From Acidobacteriota bacterium (GTDB lineage Bacteria; Acidobacteriota; UBA890; WLXD01), in NCBI GenBank assembly GCA_029263335.1, contig JAJCXS010000284.1, positions 1 to 51,561 on the forward strand: a DNA stretch of 51,561 bases. Reading direction: 5' to 3'. The notes below the pieces were generated by a model, which did no database searches, was not told where the DNA came from, and saw nothing but the letters and a program-made list of their open reading frames with translations. The translations under genes and the position numbers were made by a program. Positions 42,012-50,777 of this stretch are shown piece after piece; positions within the stretch are counted from its first letter, which is position 1, and the number at the start of each line of letters is the position of its first letter.

Positions 42012-44039
42012 ATGATCGCTCGGACTATCCGGGCACCGGCTCTGACGGCCGGGGCGATGCTGGTCATCGCCCTGGCCGTCGTCTTCACGGCAGCAGCCGG
42101 TGCGCAGCAGGCGCCCCCGCCGGCGGCCACCGAGATGGCCGCCCTCGTCGGCGGCAGCGTCGGGCCGCCCGGCGGCGAAACACGTGCGATCGTGATCGCG
42201 CCCACCGCGGCGGAGCGCCTCTTCGTCGGCACCGCCACCGGGCACATCTTCCGCTCGGACGACGGCGCGGCCACATGGCGTGAGCTGCCGTTGAGCCTCG
42301 GCCACGAATCGGTGGTCGACAACCTGTTGGTTCATCCGAGCGATGCCGACAACGTGTTCGCCGCATTCTGGCGCGCGAACGGCACCGGAGGCCTGGTGCA
42401 GAGCCTCGATGGAGGCGACACCTGGGCCGCACTGCCCGTGCCCGCAGACCCGTCGCTGCGCGCCATGGCGATGGCGCCGAGCAACAGCCAGCGCATGTAC
42501 ATCGGCGGCATCGGCGGTGTCTGGCGCAGCGATGACTCCGGTGCCTCGTGGCGCAACATCAACGGCGTAGGGTTGGCCAGCGAGTTCGTCGAATCGCTCG
42601 CCGTCGACCCGCGCGACCCCGATCACGTCTATGCCGGAACCTGGCGGCAGGTCTACCGAACACGCGATGGCGGCGAGAACTGGGCGCGGATCTATCAGGG
42701 AATGGCGGTCGATCGGGACGTCTTCTCGCTCACCATCAGTCCGCATGACCCGGACACCGTTCTGGCAGGCACCTGCAACTTCTTGTACCGCTCCAGCGAC
42801 GGCGGTGGCAGCTGGAACGAACGTCGTAACGGGCTCGAACGGCGCCACAACCGCGTGCACGCGATCGTCCATGATCCGCGCGATCCTCGCGCACTCTTCG
42901 CTGGCACCCGTGGGGCGCTGTACCGCTCTGCCGATGCCGGCGGCAACTGGGAGCTTGCGATCCCGGGCGTGACCGTGAGCGGCATGGCGCTCGACGCCGA
43001 CAATGACCGGCTCTACGTTGCCACCGAGGAGCGGGGCGTGATGGTGGGCTCACCGCACGGCGAGTTGATCGAGAGCAACAGCGGCCTGAGCGCCGCCCGC
43101 ATCGTCGCCTTCGACACTTTGCCCGGAGCTCCGCACGTACTGTTCGCAGCGCGGGCCGACGGCACCACAAGCAACACCATCCACCAGTCGACGGATATGG
43201 GCCGTACGTGGAGCCCTCTCGGCCGAACGCCCGCCATCGGCCAGGTCACACTGCTGCGGGCCCAGCAGGAACCCGTCAAGCGTCTCCTGGTAGTCGCCGA
43301 GGGTGGATGGTGGAGCGCGTACCCGGGAGGAGGATGGGAACCGCTCCCCGGCCCGCCAGGGATCACGCACGCGCTCGAGATTGCCAGCGACGCGCTGCTC
43401 GCCGCGACCGACACCGGTCTCTATGTGGCCCGCGCCGAACAGCTGCAGGGTGCGGCGGGCAACTCCATGCCATTCGACGGCACGGACCTGACCCTCTGGC
43501 AGCCGCTGGTCGAAGGCGGGCCGGTACGTGCGTTGGCGCTGGCCGGTGACCGCGTGCTGGCGCTGGGCGACGACGGGGCCATCTCGGGCAGCGTTAGCGA
43601 GCTGCTGCAAGGGGTGCCCCCGACACTCGGTGCCGCCCGCGGTTTCATGGGCCAACCTGTGGCGGTCGCGCTCGATCCAGCCGAAACGGCCAACGCCTAC
43701 GCGATCAGCAGCAACGAGGTGTTCCGCACCAGCGATGGCGGCGACTCGTGGACCAGGTTACCGCTGCCATGGCCGGCCGCACAGCTCAGGTCACTGGCAA
43801 TCGATCCGGCTCGGCCCGAACAGGTGCTGGCGCTCGATTATCGCGGTGCAATCTACCGTGGCCACGGCGACGGCAAGCACTGGCTGATTCTCGATGGCGA
43901 CCCGGGACTGTTCCGCGCCTGGCACCTGCGGGCAAGTCCGGAAACTCCCGGCTACGCGCTTGTCGCCACGCTCGGCCACGGACTGCGCGTCATCGGCCTC
44001 GATCCGCTTGCCCCGCCCTCCACTGCCAGTGGACAATGA
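42012..44039 (+). CDS. Exported BNR/VPS10-like beta-propeller protein
   Basis: A 675-residue secreted protein with a signal peptide (AGAMLVIALAVVFTAAAGA). It contains repeated Asp-box units of the SxDxGxTW type: FRSDDGAATWREL, VQSLDGGDTWAAL, WRSDDSGASWRNI, YRTRDGGENWARI, YRSSDGGGSWNER, YRSADAGGNWELA and FRTSDGGDSWTRL. These mark one or two propeller blades sets, as in sortilin/VPS10 and sialidase-like proteins. No catalytic residues are evident; binding of a protein or glycan ligand is the likely role. The frame is open to 41955 but the ATG at 42012 gives the signal peptide. It directly follows the ompA-like gene. Confidence 0.85.
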   Translation: MIARTIRAPALTAGAMLVIALAVVFTAAAGAQQAPPPAATEMAALVGGSVGPPGGETRAIVIAPTAAERLFVGTATGHIFRSDDGAATWRELPLSLGHESVVDNLLVHPSDADNVFAAFWRANGTGGLVQSLDGGDTWAALPVPADPSLRAMAMAPSNSQRMYIGGIGGVWRSDDSGASWRNINGVGLASEFVESLAVDPRDPDHVYAGTWRQVYRTRDGGENWARIYQGMAVDRDVFSLTISPHDPDTVLAGTCNFLYRSSDGGGSWNERRNGLERRHNRVHAIVHDPRDPRALFAGTRGALYRSADAGGNWELAIPGVTVSGMALDADNDRLYVATEERGVMVGSPHGELIESNSGLSAARIVAFDTLPGAPHVLFAARADGTTSNTIHQSTDMGRTWSPLGRTPAIGQVTLLRAQQEPVKRLLVVAEGGWWSAYPGGGWEPLPGPPGITHALEIASDALLAATDTGLYVARAEQLQGAAGNSMPFDGTDLTLWQPLVEGGPVRALALAGDRVLALGDDGAISGSVSELLQGVPPTLGAARGFMGQPVAVALDPAETANAYAISSNEVFRTSDGGDSWTRLPLPWPAAQLRSLAIDPARPEQVLALDYRGAIYRGHGDGKHWLILDGDPGLFRAWHLRASPETPGYALVATLGHGLRVIGLDPLAPPSTASGQ

Positions 44040-44138
44040 CACCGCAATTCTCGTTCGAACCCTGTCTCTAAGTCGTGCTTTCAAGAAGGCCGCGCTACAA
44101 TGGCCGCGTCCCGTGACCGATCAAGGAGTATGAAACCG

Positions 44139-44507
44139 ATGCGACGCATGACCGCCGCCGTCACGCTACTCGCCCTGCTCGCAGTGGCGATGCCCGCTAT
44201 GGCTCAGGACGAGATCGTCGTCCGCGCCACGAATCCGTCGTTCTCCTGGGGAGCCAAACAGGATCAGCAGGCCACCTACGAGTGGGACTCGACTCTCAGC
44301 AACCCGAGCCGACGTGAGACCACCGTCAACGTCTCGCTGCAGTTGCTCGACGGGGACGGCAATGTCGTTGCCGCCGACACCAAGATGGTGACCATCGCTG
44401 GCGAGACTGAAATGAGCGTTGGTGGTGAGAACATGCTCGCCTACGCTGACGCCAGCACCGCGACGATGTACCGCATCGTGGTGGCGGCCGCCGAAGTCAG
44501 CCGCTGA
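44139..44507 (+). CDS. Small secreted beta-sandwich-like protein
   Basis: A 122-residue protein with a signal peptide (AAVTLLALLAVAMPAMA, cleavage before QDE). The mature part is predicted beta-rich (ATYEWDSTLSNPSRRETTVN and VSLQLLDGDGNVVAADT), resembling FxLYD/Ig-like single domains; this is low-confidence inference. AAGGAG at 44123-44128 is 1 nt from the ATG at 44130 and 10 nt from the ATG at 44139; 44139 is preferred. A -10-like TACAATGG lies at 44096. A strong hairpin follows the stop. Confidence 0.6.
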   Translation: MRRMTAAVTLLALLAVAMPAMAQDEIVVRATNPSFSWGAKQDQQATYEWDSTLSNPSRRETTVNVSLQLLDGDGNVVAADTKMVTIAGETEMSVGGENMLAYADASTATMYRIVVAAAEVSR

Positions 44508-44529
44508 GCCTACCGCCCTACTGAAGATC

Positions 44530-44562
44530 GAATTGAGCACCTCCCACGGAGGTGCTCAATTC
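44530..44562. terminator. Perfect 15-bp inverted repeat, terminator candidate
   Basis: GAATTGAGCACCTCC and its exact reverse complement enclose a CAC loop, 23 bp after the small secreted protein stop and 20 bp before lspA. The AATT-containing base of the stem and no proper T-tract make a classical intrinsic terminator imperfect. It is the longest perfect hairpin noticed in the window. Confidence 0.6.
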
Positions 44563-44582
44563 ATGTCCGGCCCCGATCGCCT

Positions 44583-45152
44583 ATGCCCTCGCTTGGTCCA
44601 CTCGCTCGCCAGCGCACGATCCCGCTTGTAGCGGTGACAGTCCTGATCGCCGATCAGGTCACCAAGGCGATCGCCGTGGCCAACATCCCGCTGCACACGC
44701 GGACGACGATCGTCGACGGCTTCTTCGCCATCACCCACGCGCATAACCGCGGCATGGCCTTCGGCCTGTTCAACAGCGTTGGCGGCCCATGGCTGCGGTG
44801 GATTCTCGTGGCGATCGCCATCGCCGCGGTCCTGATTATCTGGTCCTATGCTCGCCACGAGACCGGTCGTCCCATCGTCTTGTTTGCCTTCGGCGCGATT
44901 CTGGGTGGAGCACTGGGGAACCTGGTAGACCGCCTCCGATTCGGCTACGTCGAGGATTTCATCCTCGCCCATTGGGGCGTGCATGAGTGGCCGGCTTTCA
45001 ACGTAGCTGACGCTGCGATTACCATGGGGGGGATCGCTTTGTTTCTGACCCTGGCACGAGAGCAAGGCGAATCCGAGGTGTCGACGCCTCCCACCGAACA
45101 ATCCAGCGACATCGGGCCCGAGACCGGGTCGACCGCTACCGACGACGTCTAA
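44583..45152 (+). CDS. lspA: Lipoprotein signal peptidase
   Basis: A 189-residue inner-membrane aspartic protease that removes signal peptides from prolipoproteins. The catalytic dyad is visible: Asp in GALGNLVDRLRFGYVEDF and Asp in FNVADAAITMGG. THAHNRGMAFGLF is the conserved N-region. The last ~30 residues (from EQGESEVSTPP) are a Ser/Thr-rich tail beyond the normal end. The gene starts an operon with lgt 9 bp later. The ATG at 44583 is right before the family-typical start. Confidence 0.93.
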   Translation: MPSLGPLARQRTIPLVAVTVLIADQVTKAIAVANIPLHTRTTIVDGFFAITHAHNRGMAFGLFNSVGGPWLRWILVAIAIAAVLIIWSYARHETGRPIVLFAFGAILGGALGNLVDRLRFGYVEDFILAHWGVHEWPAFNVADAAITMGGIALFLTLAREQGESEVSTPPTEQSSDIGPETGSTATDDV

Positions 45153-45161
45153 GAGGTCCGC

Positions 45162-46055
45162 ATGTTCCCGATTCTGTTCCGCATTCCACTTCCTGGAATC
45201 GGCCCTGTCACGATCCACACCTACGGCGTACTGCTGGTGGTGGCATTCCTCGTCGCCATTACCGTGGCCCGCAAGTTGGCCCGGCGTGAGGAAGTCGATC
45301 CCGACCGTATGGTGGATCTCGCTGTTTACGCCATCCTCGGCGGGCTGGTCGGCGCCAAGCTCCTGCTGCTGATCGTCGATCGCGAGTTCTACTCGCGCCA
45401 GTTCAGCGGCATCCTGGCCGAAGGAGGGGGCAACGTCGGCGCCGCCCTCTCGGGGCTTGGAAGTTTCGGGGCCGTGGTCGGTACCATCACCGAGATGGGC
45501 CTCAGCCTGCTGCAGGCCGGTGGTGTCTTCTACGGCGGGCTCATTGCCGGTGTGTTGGTGGCCCTGTGGTACATGCGGCGTACGAACATGCCGGTATGGC
45601 GATCTGCCGATGTGGCGGCTCCCGCCATTGCCGTGGCCCACGCATTTGGCCGCGGCGGCTGCTTCGCGGCGGGTTGCTGCTACGGCATTCCTACCGATCT
45701 GCCCTGGGGAACGATCTTCACGGACAGTTACAGCGGCACGCTCGTCGGCGTTCCCTTGAACATCGCCCTGCATCCGACACAGCTGTATTCCATGTTCGGA
45801 AACCTGATGATCTTCGGGCTGCTGCTGTGGTTCTACAAGCGCAAGCAGTTCGACGGACAGATCTTCTGGCTCTACGCGCTCAGCTACGGCATCTTCCGCT
45901 TTGTGGTTGAGTTCTGGCGCGGCGACCCGCGCGGCACGGTGTTCGGTGGCGCGCTTTCGACCTCGCAGTTCGTCGCCATCGTCATGGTCACCGTGGCCCT
46001 GGGCATGCTGGCCCGCCTGCGCATGAACAACGATGCCGATGTCGCTGCGGACTAG
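45162..46055 (+). CDS. lgt: Prolipoprotein diacylglyceryl transferase
   Basis: A 297-residue inner-membrane enzyme that moves diacylglyceryl from phosphatidylglycerol to the lipobox Cys. Conserved parts are VTIHTYGVLLVVAFLVA, GGVFYGGLIAGV, HAFGRGGCFAAGCCYG, LHPTQLYSM and FRFVVEFWRGD. The motif that reads GRxGNFxNxE in E. coli is here GRGGCFAAGCCYG, a variant known in several phyla. The product should work on the lipoproteins encoded in this window (the redoxin and the cyclophilin). It sits between lspA and rluD. Confidence 0.93.
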   Translation: MFPILFRIPLPGIGPVTIHTYGVLLVVAFLVAITVARKLARREEVDPDRMVDLAVYAILGGLVGAKLLLLIVDREFYSRQFSGILAEGGGNVGAALSGLGSFGAVVGTITEMGLSLLQAGGVFYGGLIAGVLVALWYMRRTNMPVWRSADVAAPAIAVAHAFGRGGCFAAGCCYGIPTDLPWGTIFTDSYSGTLVGVPLNIALHPTQLYSMFGNLMIFGLLLWFYKRKQFDGQIFWLYALSYGIFRFVVEFWRGDPRGTVFGGALSTSQFVAIVMVTVALGMLARLRMNNDADVAAD

Positions 46056-46075
46056 CAGCCAGTAGGCACCGCCTG

Positions 46076-47044
46076 ATGGAAGCGATCGAGTTCGTCGTCG
46101 CTGCTGATGACACGGGCGAACGACTCGACCGGGTGCTGGCACGAGAGGTTCCGGATCTGTCGCGCGCGCGGGCGCAGCGGCTGATCCAGGCGGGAGCCGT
46201 CGCGCTCAACGGCGAGCCTGCCAGTAAACCGTCGCAGACGGTCGACGCGGGCGTTCGCGTGCTCGTGCAACTGCGCACGGGTCCGCCAGAAATGGGAGTC
46301 GTGCCGGAAGATATCCCGCTGTCGATCATCCACGAAGACGAAGACCTCGCGGTAATCGACAAGCCGGCCGGAATGGTGATGCATCCCGCACCTGGTCACG
46401 GCAGCGGCACACTGGTGCACGCCCTGGCGCACCGCTTCGGTGATCGTCTCGCGGCCGTGGCGGACGGCTCTCGACCGGGCATCGTTCATCGACTCGACCG
46501 CGGTACCAGCGGCGTCGTCGTCGTGGCCCTGACGGACCGCGCCCATCAGCATCTGGCGGCGCAGTTCGCGGCCCGGACGGTGCGCAAGGAGTACCTGGCG
46601 CTGGTCTACGGCAACCCGGACCAGGACTCGGGCACCATCGACGCGCCCCTCGGTCGCGATCCCAAGGACCGCAAGTTGATCTCCACCCGCGCCCGCCACG
46701 CTCGTGCCGCGATCACCGACTGGCAGCGGCTGGAGTCGTTCCCGGGATTCGCCTTGCTCGAAGCCCGACCCCGCACCGGGCGCACCCACCAGATCCGAGT
46801 ACACCTGGCTCATGTGCATCACGCCATCGTTGGCGATGACGCGTACTCCGGCAAACAGTGGAAAGGTGTGCCCGAGGGCCGTATTCGGTCGCTGGTGCGC
46901 GCCTTTGGCCGGCCAGCGCTCCACGCGCAGAGGCTGCAGTTCGAGCACCCCTCGACTGCCTGCCAGATGCAGTTCGAGGCACCGATCGCGAGCGACTTTC
47001 AGCAGCTACTGACGACCTTGCGGGAGTGGCGCGACGCCGGCTGA
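46076..47044 (+). CDS. rluD: RluD-type 23S rRNA pseudouridine synthase
   Basis: A 322-residue enzyme. An N-terminal S4 RNA-binding domain (GERLDRVLAREVPDLSRARA) precedes the RluA catalytic domain with the catalytic Asp in HRLDRGTSGVVVVAL. KPAGMVMHPAPGH, VRKEYLALVYG and ARPRTGRTHQIRVHLA are further marks. It isomerises uridines in helix 69 of 23S rRNA, if it is RluD rather than RluC. It follows lgt by 20 bp and closes the lspA-lgt-rluD group. Confidence 0.92.
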   Translation: MEAIEFVVAADDTGERLDRVLAREVPDLSRARAQRLIQAGAVALNGEPASKPSQTVDAGVRVLVQLRTGPPEMGVVPEDIPLSIIHEDEDLAVIDKPAGMVMHPAPGHGSGTLVHALAHRFGDRLAAVADGSRPGIVHRLDRGTSGVVVVALTDRAHQHLAAQFAARTVRKEYLALVYGNPDQDSGTIDAPLGRDPKDRKLISTRARHARAAITDWQRLESFPGFALLEARPRTGRTHQIRVHLAHVHHAIVGDDAYSGKQWKGVPEGRIRSLVRAFGRPALHAQRLQFEHPSTACQMQFEAPIASDFQQLLTTLREWRDAG

Positions 47045-47074
47045 TTGGCCTGGCGATTCGACCCCTTTGCAAAG

Positions 47075-47083
47075 TGTTAGAAT
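47075..47083 (+). promoter_or_regulatory. Candidate extended -10 promoter of the EF-G-like gene
   Basis: TGTTAGAAT is an extended -10 (TGn plus TAGAAT), about 110 nt before the ATG at 47193. A weak TTCGAC lies 15 nt upstream of it. The leader between promoter and gene contains a GC-rich inverted stretch (GGCCGGGG/CCCCGGCC) at about 47121-47144. Confidence 0.45.
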
Positions 47084-47192
47084 CGCCTCTTAGCTCACCC
47101 CCCGCACCGTCCGTATAACGGTGGCCGGGGCGATCGCCCCCGGCCGAGTCGTGCCGTGGACTGCGCGGAGCCATGCCGGAGGACGCGCACCC

Positions 47193-49280
47193 ATGGGCAA
47201 GTACACGACCGCGGATCTACGTAACGTAGGTGTAATCGGGCACGGCGACACTGGCAAGACGATGCTGGTTTCGGCGTGCCTGTACACGAGTGGAGCACAG
47301 AACCGCCTCGGCCGAGTTGAAGACGGTAACGCGGTTACCGACTTTGACGAGCAGGAGATCGAACGTCAGATCTCCGTCCAGGCCGCCCTGGCCCACACGG
47401 ATTGGCAGGGATCGCAGATCACCTTCATCGATACGCCGGGTTACGCCGTCTTCCGCGCCGAGACCAAAGGCGCGCTGCGTGTTGCCGACGGCGCGATCGT
47501 GGTCGTCGACGCCCTCGCCGGCGTTGACGTCATGACCGAGAAGGTCTGGGAGTATCGCCGCGAAGACTCGATTCCGGCGATCATCGTGATCAACCGTCTC
47601 GACCGCGAGAACACCGAATTCGCCCACGCCGTCGAAACCTGTGTCGACGCCTTCGGCCGCGAAGTGGTACCGGTGCAGCTACCCATCGGTGAAGGCCACG
47701 ACTTCAAAGGTATCGTCGACCTGATCGAGATGAAGGCTCATACCTACGACTTCGACGGCAACGGCAAAGGAACCGCCGGCGCGGTTCCGGAAGATATGAT
47801 CGAAGCTGTGGAGGCTGCCCGCGCGACGCTTGTCGAGATGGTCGCTGAGAGCAACGAAGAGCTCATGGAAGTGTTCTTCGAGCAGGGTGACCTCGACAAG
47901 GCGCAGCTGACAGAGGGAATCCGCCGCGCCGTCCACCGTCGGCGGCTGCACCCTGTCTACTGCCTCGCGGGCGGCCACGGCATCGGCACGGACCGGCTGC
48001 TCAGCGCCTGCATCGAGCTGCTACCCTCGCCCGTCGATCATCCGCAGCTGGTGGGTCACGACGAGGACGGCAAGCGCGTGTTCGCTGCCACCGATCCCAA
48101 CGAGCCGTTTGCGGCGCTGGTGTTCAAGACCGTGTCGGACGACTTCGCCGGCCGGATCAACTTCCTCAAGGTCTTCGCCGGCACCCTCAAGGCCGATGAT
48201 CATGCCTTCAATGTCCGCACGGGCGCGGACGAGCGCCTGACCAATCTGTCGTCGCCGCAGGGCAAGGAGCTGCAGCACATCAACGCGGCGGTCGCCGGCC
48301 AGATCTGCGCCGTGGCCAAACTCAAGGACACCGGCACCTCCGACACGCTGCGAGCCAAAGCCAGCACGATGGAAATCGAGCATGTGGAGTTCCCACAGGC
48401 GGCGATCTCCTTCGCCATCGAGCCCGAGAACAAATCGGACGAGGAGAAGATCTCGGCGGCGATCGCTCGACTTACGGACGAGGATCCCGTGCTCAAGGTT
48501 GACCGCGACGCACAGACGCACGAGCTCGTGCTGTCGGGCGTCGGCCAACTCCATGTCGAGGTGACACTCGCCAAGCTCAAGGGTCGCTTCGGCGTGAACG
48601 CCAAGTTGCACCCACCGAAGGTCCCGTACCGCGAAACGGTCCGCGCGCGCGCCGAGGCGGAGGGCCGTCACAAGAAACAGTCGGGCGGGCGCGGCCAGTT
48701 CGGCGTGGCCAAGATCGCGGTCGAACCACTGCCGGCCGGCAGCGGCTTCCAGTTCGAGGACAAGATCTTCGGCGGTTCGATCTCCCAGTCGTATCGACCG
48801 GCGGTGCAGAAAGGTATCGCCGAGACCGCCGCGCGGGGCGTACTTGCTGGCTTCCCACTGGTCGACTTCAAGGTGGAGTTGCTCGACGGCAAGGAACACG
48901 CCGTGGACTCTTCCGAAATGGCCTTCAAGATCGCCGGATCGATGGCCTTCAAGGAGGCTGTGCCGAGGGCCCATCCGGTGCTGCTGGAGCCGATCATGAA
49001 GATCGAGATCACGGTGCCGGACGAGTCGCTGGGCGATGTGATGGGCGACCTGACCAGTCGCCGTGGACGCGTGCAGGGCATGGATCCGCGCCGTGGTGGA
49101 CAGATCATCAAGGCCGAGGTGCCACTCGCCGAAGTGCTCACCTACGCCATCGATCTGACGTCCCTGACGGGTGGCCGCGGCAGCTACACCATGGAGTTCT
49201 CGCGTTACGAGGACGTTCCGCCCAACATCGCCACAAAGGTCATCGAAGCGACTCGCCGCGCCGACGCGGTCGCGGACTGA
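47193..49280 (+). CDS. Elongation factor G-like GTPase (EF-G paralogue)
   Basis: A 695-residue translation GTPase. Domain I has GHGDTGKT (16-23), VWEYRREDSIPAIIVINRLDR with NRLD in place of NKMD, and IDTPGYAVF, where Tyr84 takes the place of the His that is catalytic in canonical EF-G (DTPGH). Domains II-V follow: TNLSSPQGKE, PQAAISFAIEPENKSDEEK, LVLSGVGQLHVEV and PVLLEPIMKIEITVPDESLGDVMGDLTSRRG. Such EF-G-like proteins with DTPGY are known as EF-G2-type paralogues and may not translocate normally. The frame is open to 47121, but the ATG at 47193 begins MGKYTTADLRNVGVIG as in the family. It precedes the DsbD-alpha-like gene by 4 bp. Confidence 0.9.
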   Translation: MGKYTTADLRNVGVIGHGDTGKTMLVSACLYTSGAQNRLGRVEDGNAVTDFDEQEIERQISVQAALAHTDWQGSQITFIDTPGYAVFRAETKGALRVADGAIVVVDALAGVDVMTEKVWEYRREDSIPAIIVINRLDRENTEFAHAVETCVDAFGREVVPVQLPIGEGHDFKGIVDLIEMKAHTYDFDGNGKGTAGAVPEDMIEAVEAARATLVEMVAESNEELMEVFFEQGDLDKAQLTEGIRRAVHRRRLHPVYCLAGGHGIGTDRLLSACIELLPSPVDHPQLVGHDEDGKRVFAATDPNEPFAALVFKTVSDDFAGRINFLKVFAGTLKADDHAFNVRTGADERLTNLSSPQGKELQHINAAVAGQICAVAKLKDTGTSDTLRAKASTMEIEHVEFPQAAISFAIEPENKSDEEKISAAIARLTDEDPVLKVDRDAQTHELVLSGVGQLHVEVTLAKLKGRFGVNAKLHPPKVPYRETVRARAEAEGRHKKQSGGRGQFGVAKIAVEPLPAGSGFQFEDKIFGGSISQSYRPAVQKGIAETAARGVLAGFPLVDFKVELLDGKEHAVDSSEMAFKIAGSMAFKEAVPRAHPVLLEPIMKIEITVPDESLGDVMGDLTSRRGRVQGMDPRRGGQIIKAEVPLAEVLTYAIDLTSLTGGRGSYTMEFSRYEDVPPNIATKVIEATRRADAVAD

Positions 49281-49284
49281 GACC

Positions 49285-49866
49285 ATGGCTGGACGACGCG
49301 GACTCCTTGACGGTGTTTGTGTGCCCGTAATACTGCTGGCGCTGGCCGCTCTGGGCATGGCGCCATCGGTGGGTTCCGCTCAGCTGTTCGACGAGGAGCG
49401 TGTAACTGCCGTGGCCGTTGTCGGGTCGAGCCCTGTCGTACAGGGCTCGACGCTGCGGGCGGCAGTGGAAGTCCGCGTCGGCCGTGGCTTCCACGTGAAC
49501 GCCAACCCGGCATCGGAGGACTTCCTCATTGCCACTGCGGTCTCGGTAGACGCACCCGGAGTGGAGCTCGTGCAGGTGTTCTACCCCGAGCCGCTCGAGA
49601 AAACGTTCGGCTTCTGGCCTGAAGAGCTGAAGGTCTGGGAGGGCAACGTGGTGGTCGGCGTGCTGCTCCGTATCACCGATGCGGCCGCGCTGGGCGACAC
49701 AGACCTGAGCTTTATCGTCGACTACCAAGCATGCACCGACGAGGCCTGCTTCGCACCGACGCAGGTCACCGCTCGCGTACCGGTCATCGTTGCGGAGGCC
49801 GGCACGCCAGCGCGCAAGGTGGCATCGCCGTTGCTGGATCGAGCGCCGTTCGGGGAAGGCTCCTAG
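49285..49866 (+). CDS. Exported stand-alone DsbD-alpha-like domain protein
   Basis: A 193-residue protein with a signal peptide (CVPVILLALAALGMAPSVGSA). The remainder matches the N-terminal immunoglobulin-like domain of DsbD: RGFHVNANPASEDFLIATAV, FYPEPLEKTFGFW and DYQACTDEACFAPT with a Cys pair. In DsbD this domain passes electrons to periplasmic partners; here the membrane and gamma domains are absent. The ATG at 49285 lies 4 bp after the EF-G-like stop, so cotranscription is likely. It may work with thioredoxin-fold lipoproteins such as the selenoprotein in this window; that link is inference. Confidence 0.8.
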   Translation: MAGRRGLLDGVCVPVILLALAALGMAPSVGSAQLFDEERVTAVAVVGSSPVVQGSTLRAAVEVRVGRGFHVNANPASEDFLIATAVSVDAPGVELVQVFYPEPLEKTFGFWPEELKVWEGNVVVGVLLRITDAAALGDTDLSFIVDYQACTDEACFAPTQVTARVPVIVAEAGTPARKVASPLLDRAPFGEGS

Positions 49867-49887
49867 CCCACCGCCACGCGGGAGTCG

Positions 49888-50625
49888 TCAGACGGGCGGC
49901 CGTGTGCCCCAGTGCAGGGCCACCGTACCGAAACTGAGCCGTTGGTAGCCGACCTCCGCGAACCCGCAGCGGGAGAGGATGTCGGCAAACTCCTGCGGGC
50001 TGAACCATCCGTCGATGCTGCGATTGAGGTAGTCGAACGGCTCGCGATCACCGGTCAGGAAGCCGCCGATTCGCGGCACCAGAACGCGTGTGTATACGTG
50101 GTGGCCCCACCGCACGGGTGCGACGACTGGCTCGGTGAACTCGAGGATCACCACCCGCCCGCCAGGCTCGAGAACCCGCAGAATCTCGTGCAACACAGGT
50201 TCGAGGATCGGCCGCACGTTGCGCATCGCGAAGGCCGACACCGCCCCTGCGTACGAGCCGGCCCGATATGGGAGCGCATCGGCGCTCGCGACCTGGAAGG
50301 CGGTCGCCGACTTGCCCTCCTGAGCCTTGCTCACCGCCATGCGGACCATCTCCGCGGCGAAGTCGCATCCGACCACATGGGCGCCGGCGCGCTCGGAGGC
50401 GAACGCCAGATCACCCGTGCCGGTAGCCACGTCGAGCACTCGCCCTCCGGGAGCCACCGATAGGCGCGCGATGGCTGCTCGTCGCCAGCCTTCGTCCATT
50501 CCCAGACTGGCCCAGCGATTGAAGCTGTCATAACGCGGCGCCAGGCCGTCGAACATGCTGCGCACGGCCCCCTGAAAGGACCCTCCGCCGGCTTCAACCT
50601 GATCCGGTGCTATTCCCGCCGTCAT
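49888..50625 (-). CDS. menG: Demethylmenaquinone methyltransferase
   Basis: A 245-residue SAM-dependent C-methyltransferase of the UbiE/MenG family. VRSMFDGLAPRYDSFNRWASLGMD, RVLDVATGTGDLAFASERAG (SAM motif I), SAFAMRNVRP and VLEPGGRVVILEFTEP are diagnostic, as is FDYLNRSI. It does the last step of menaquinone synthesis and could also act on ubiquinone precursors, but no ubiquinone genes are nearby. It is separated from the other menaquinone genes by over 10 kb. It converges on the DsbD-alpha-like gene. Confidence 0.92.
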   Translation of the reverse strand: MTAGIAPDQVEAGGGSFQGAVRSMFDGLAPRYDSFNRWASLGMDEGWRRAAIARLSVAPGGRVLDVATGTGDLAFASERAGAHVVGCDFAAEMVRMAVSKAQEGKSATAFQVASADALPYRAGSYAGAVSAFAMRNVRPILEPVLHEILRVLEPGGRVVILEFTEPVVAPVRWGHHVYTRVLVPRIGGFLTGDREPFDYLNRSIDGWFSPQEFADILSRCGFAEVGYQRLSFGTVALHWGTRPPV

Positions 50626-50777
50626 GTCTCACCTTGCCGTAACGACCGTCGCTGCCAGCGCAGAAAATCACTGTCGCGCTCGCCCACCGTGCTCTAACAT
50701 TTTTCCCACCGTCCCAGTAAGCCTTACGAGCGGCTTGCCGGATTTCCGACCAACGTATCCTCGTCGAGACCAAGCCC

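Noticed and set aside
44556..46142. A 528-codon open frame on the minus strand opposite lspA and lgt.
   Set aside because: It lies antisense to two clearly identified genes, has no recognisable domain and low-quality His/Asp/Gly-rich sequence typical of shadow frames in GC-rich DNA.
48021..49358. A 445-codon minus-strand frame opposite the EF-G-like gene.
   Set aside because: It is a shadow of a well-conserved gene and shows no domain, signal or start site.
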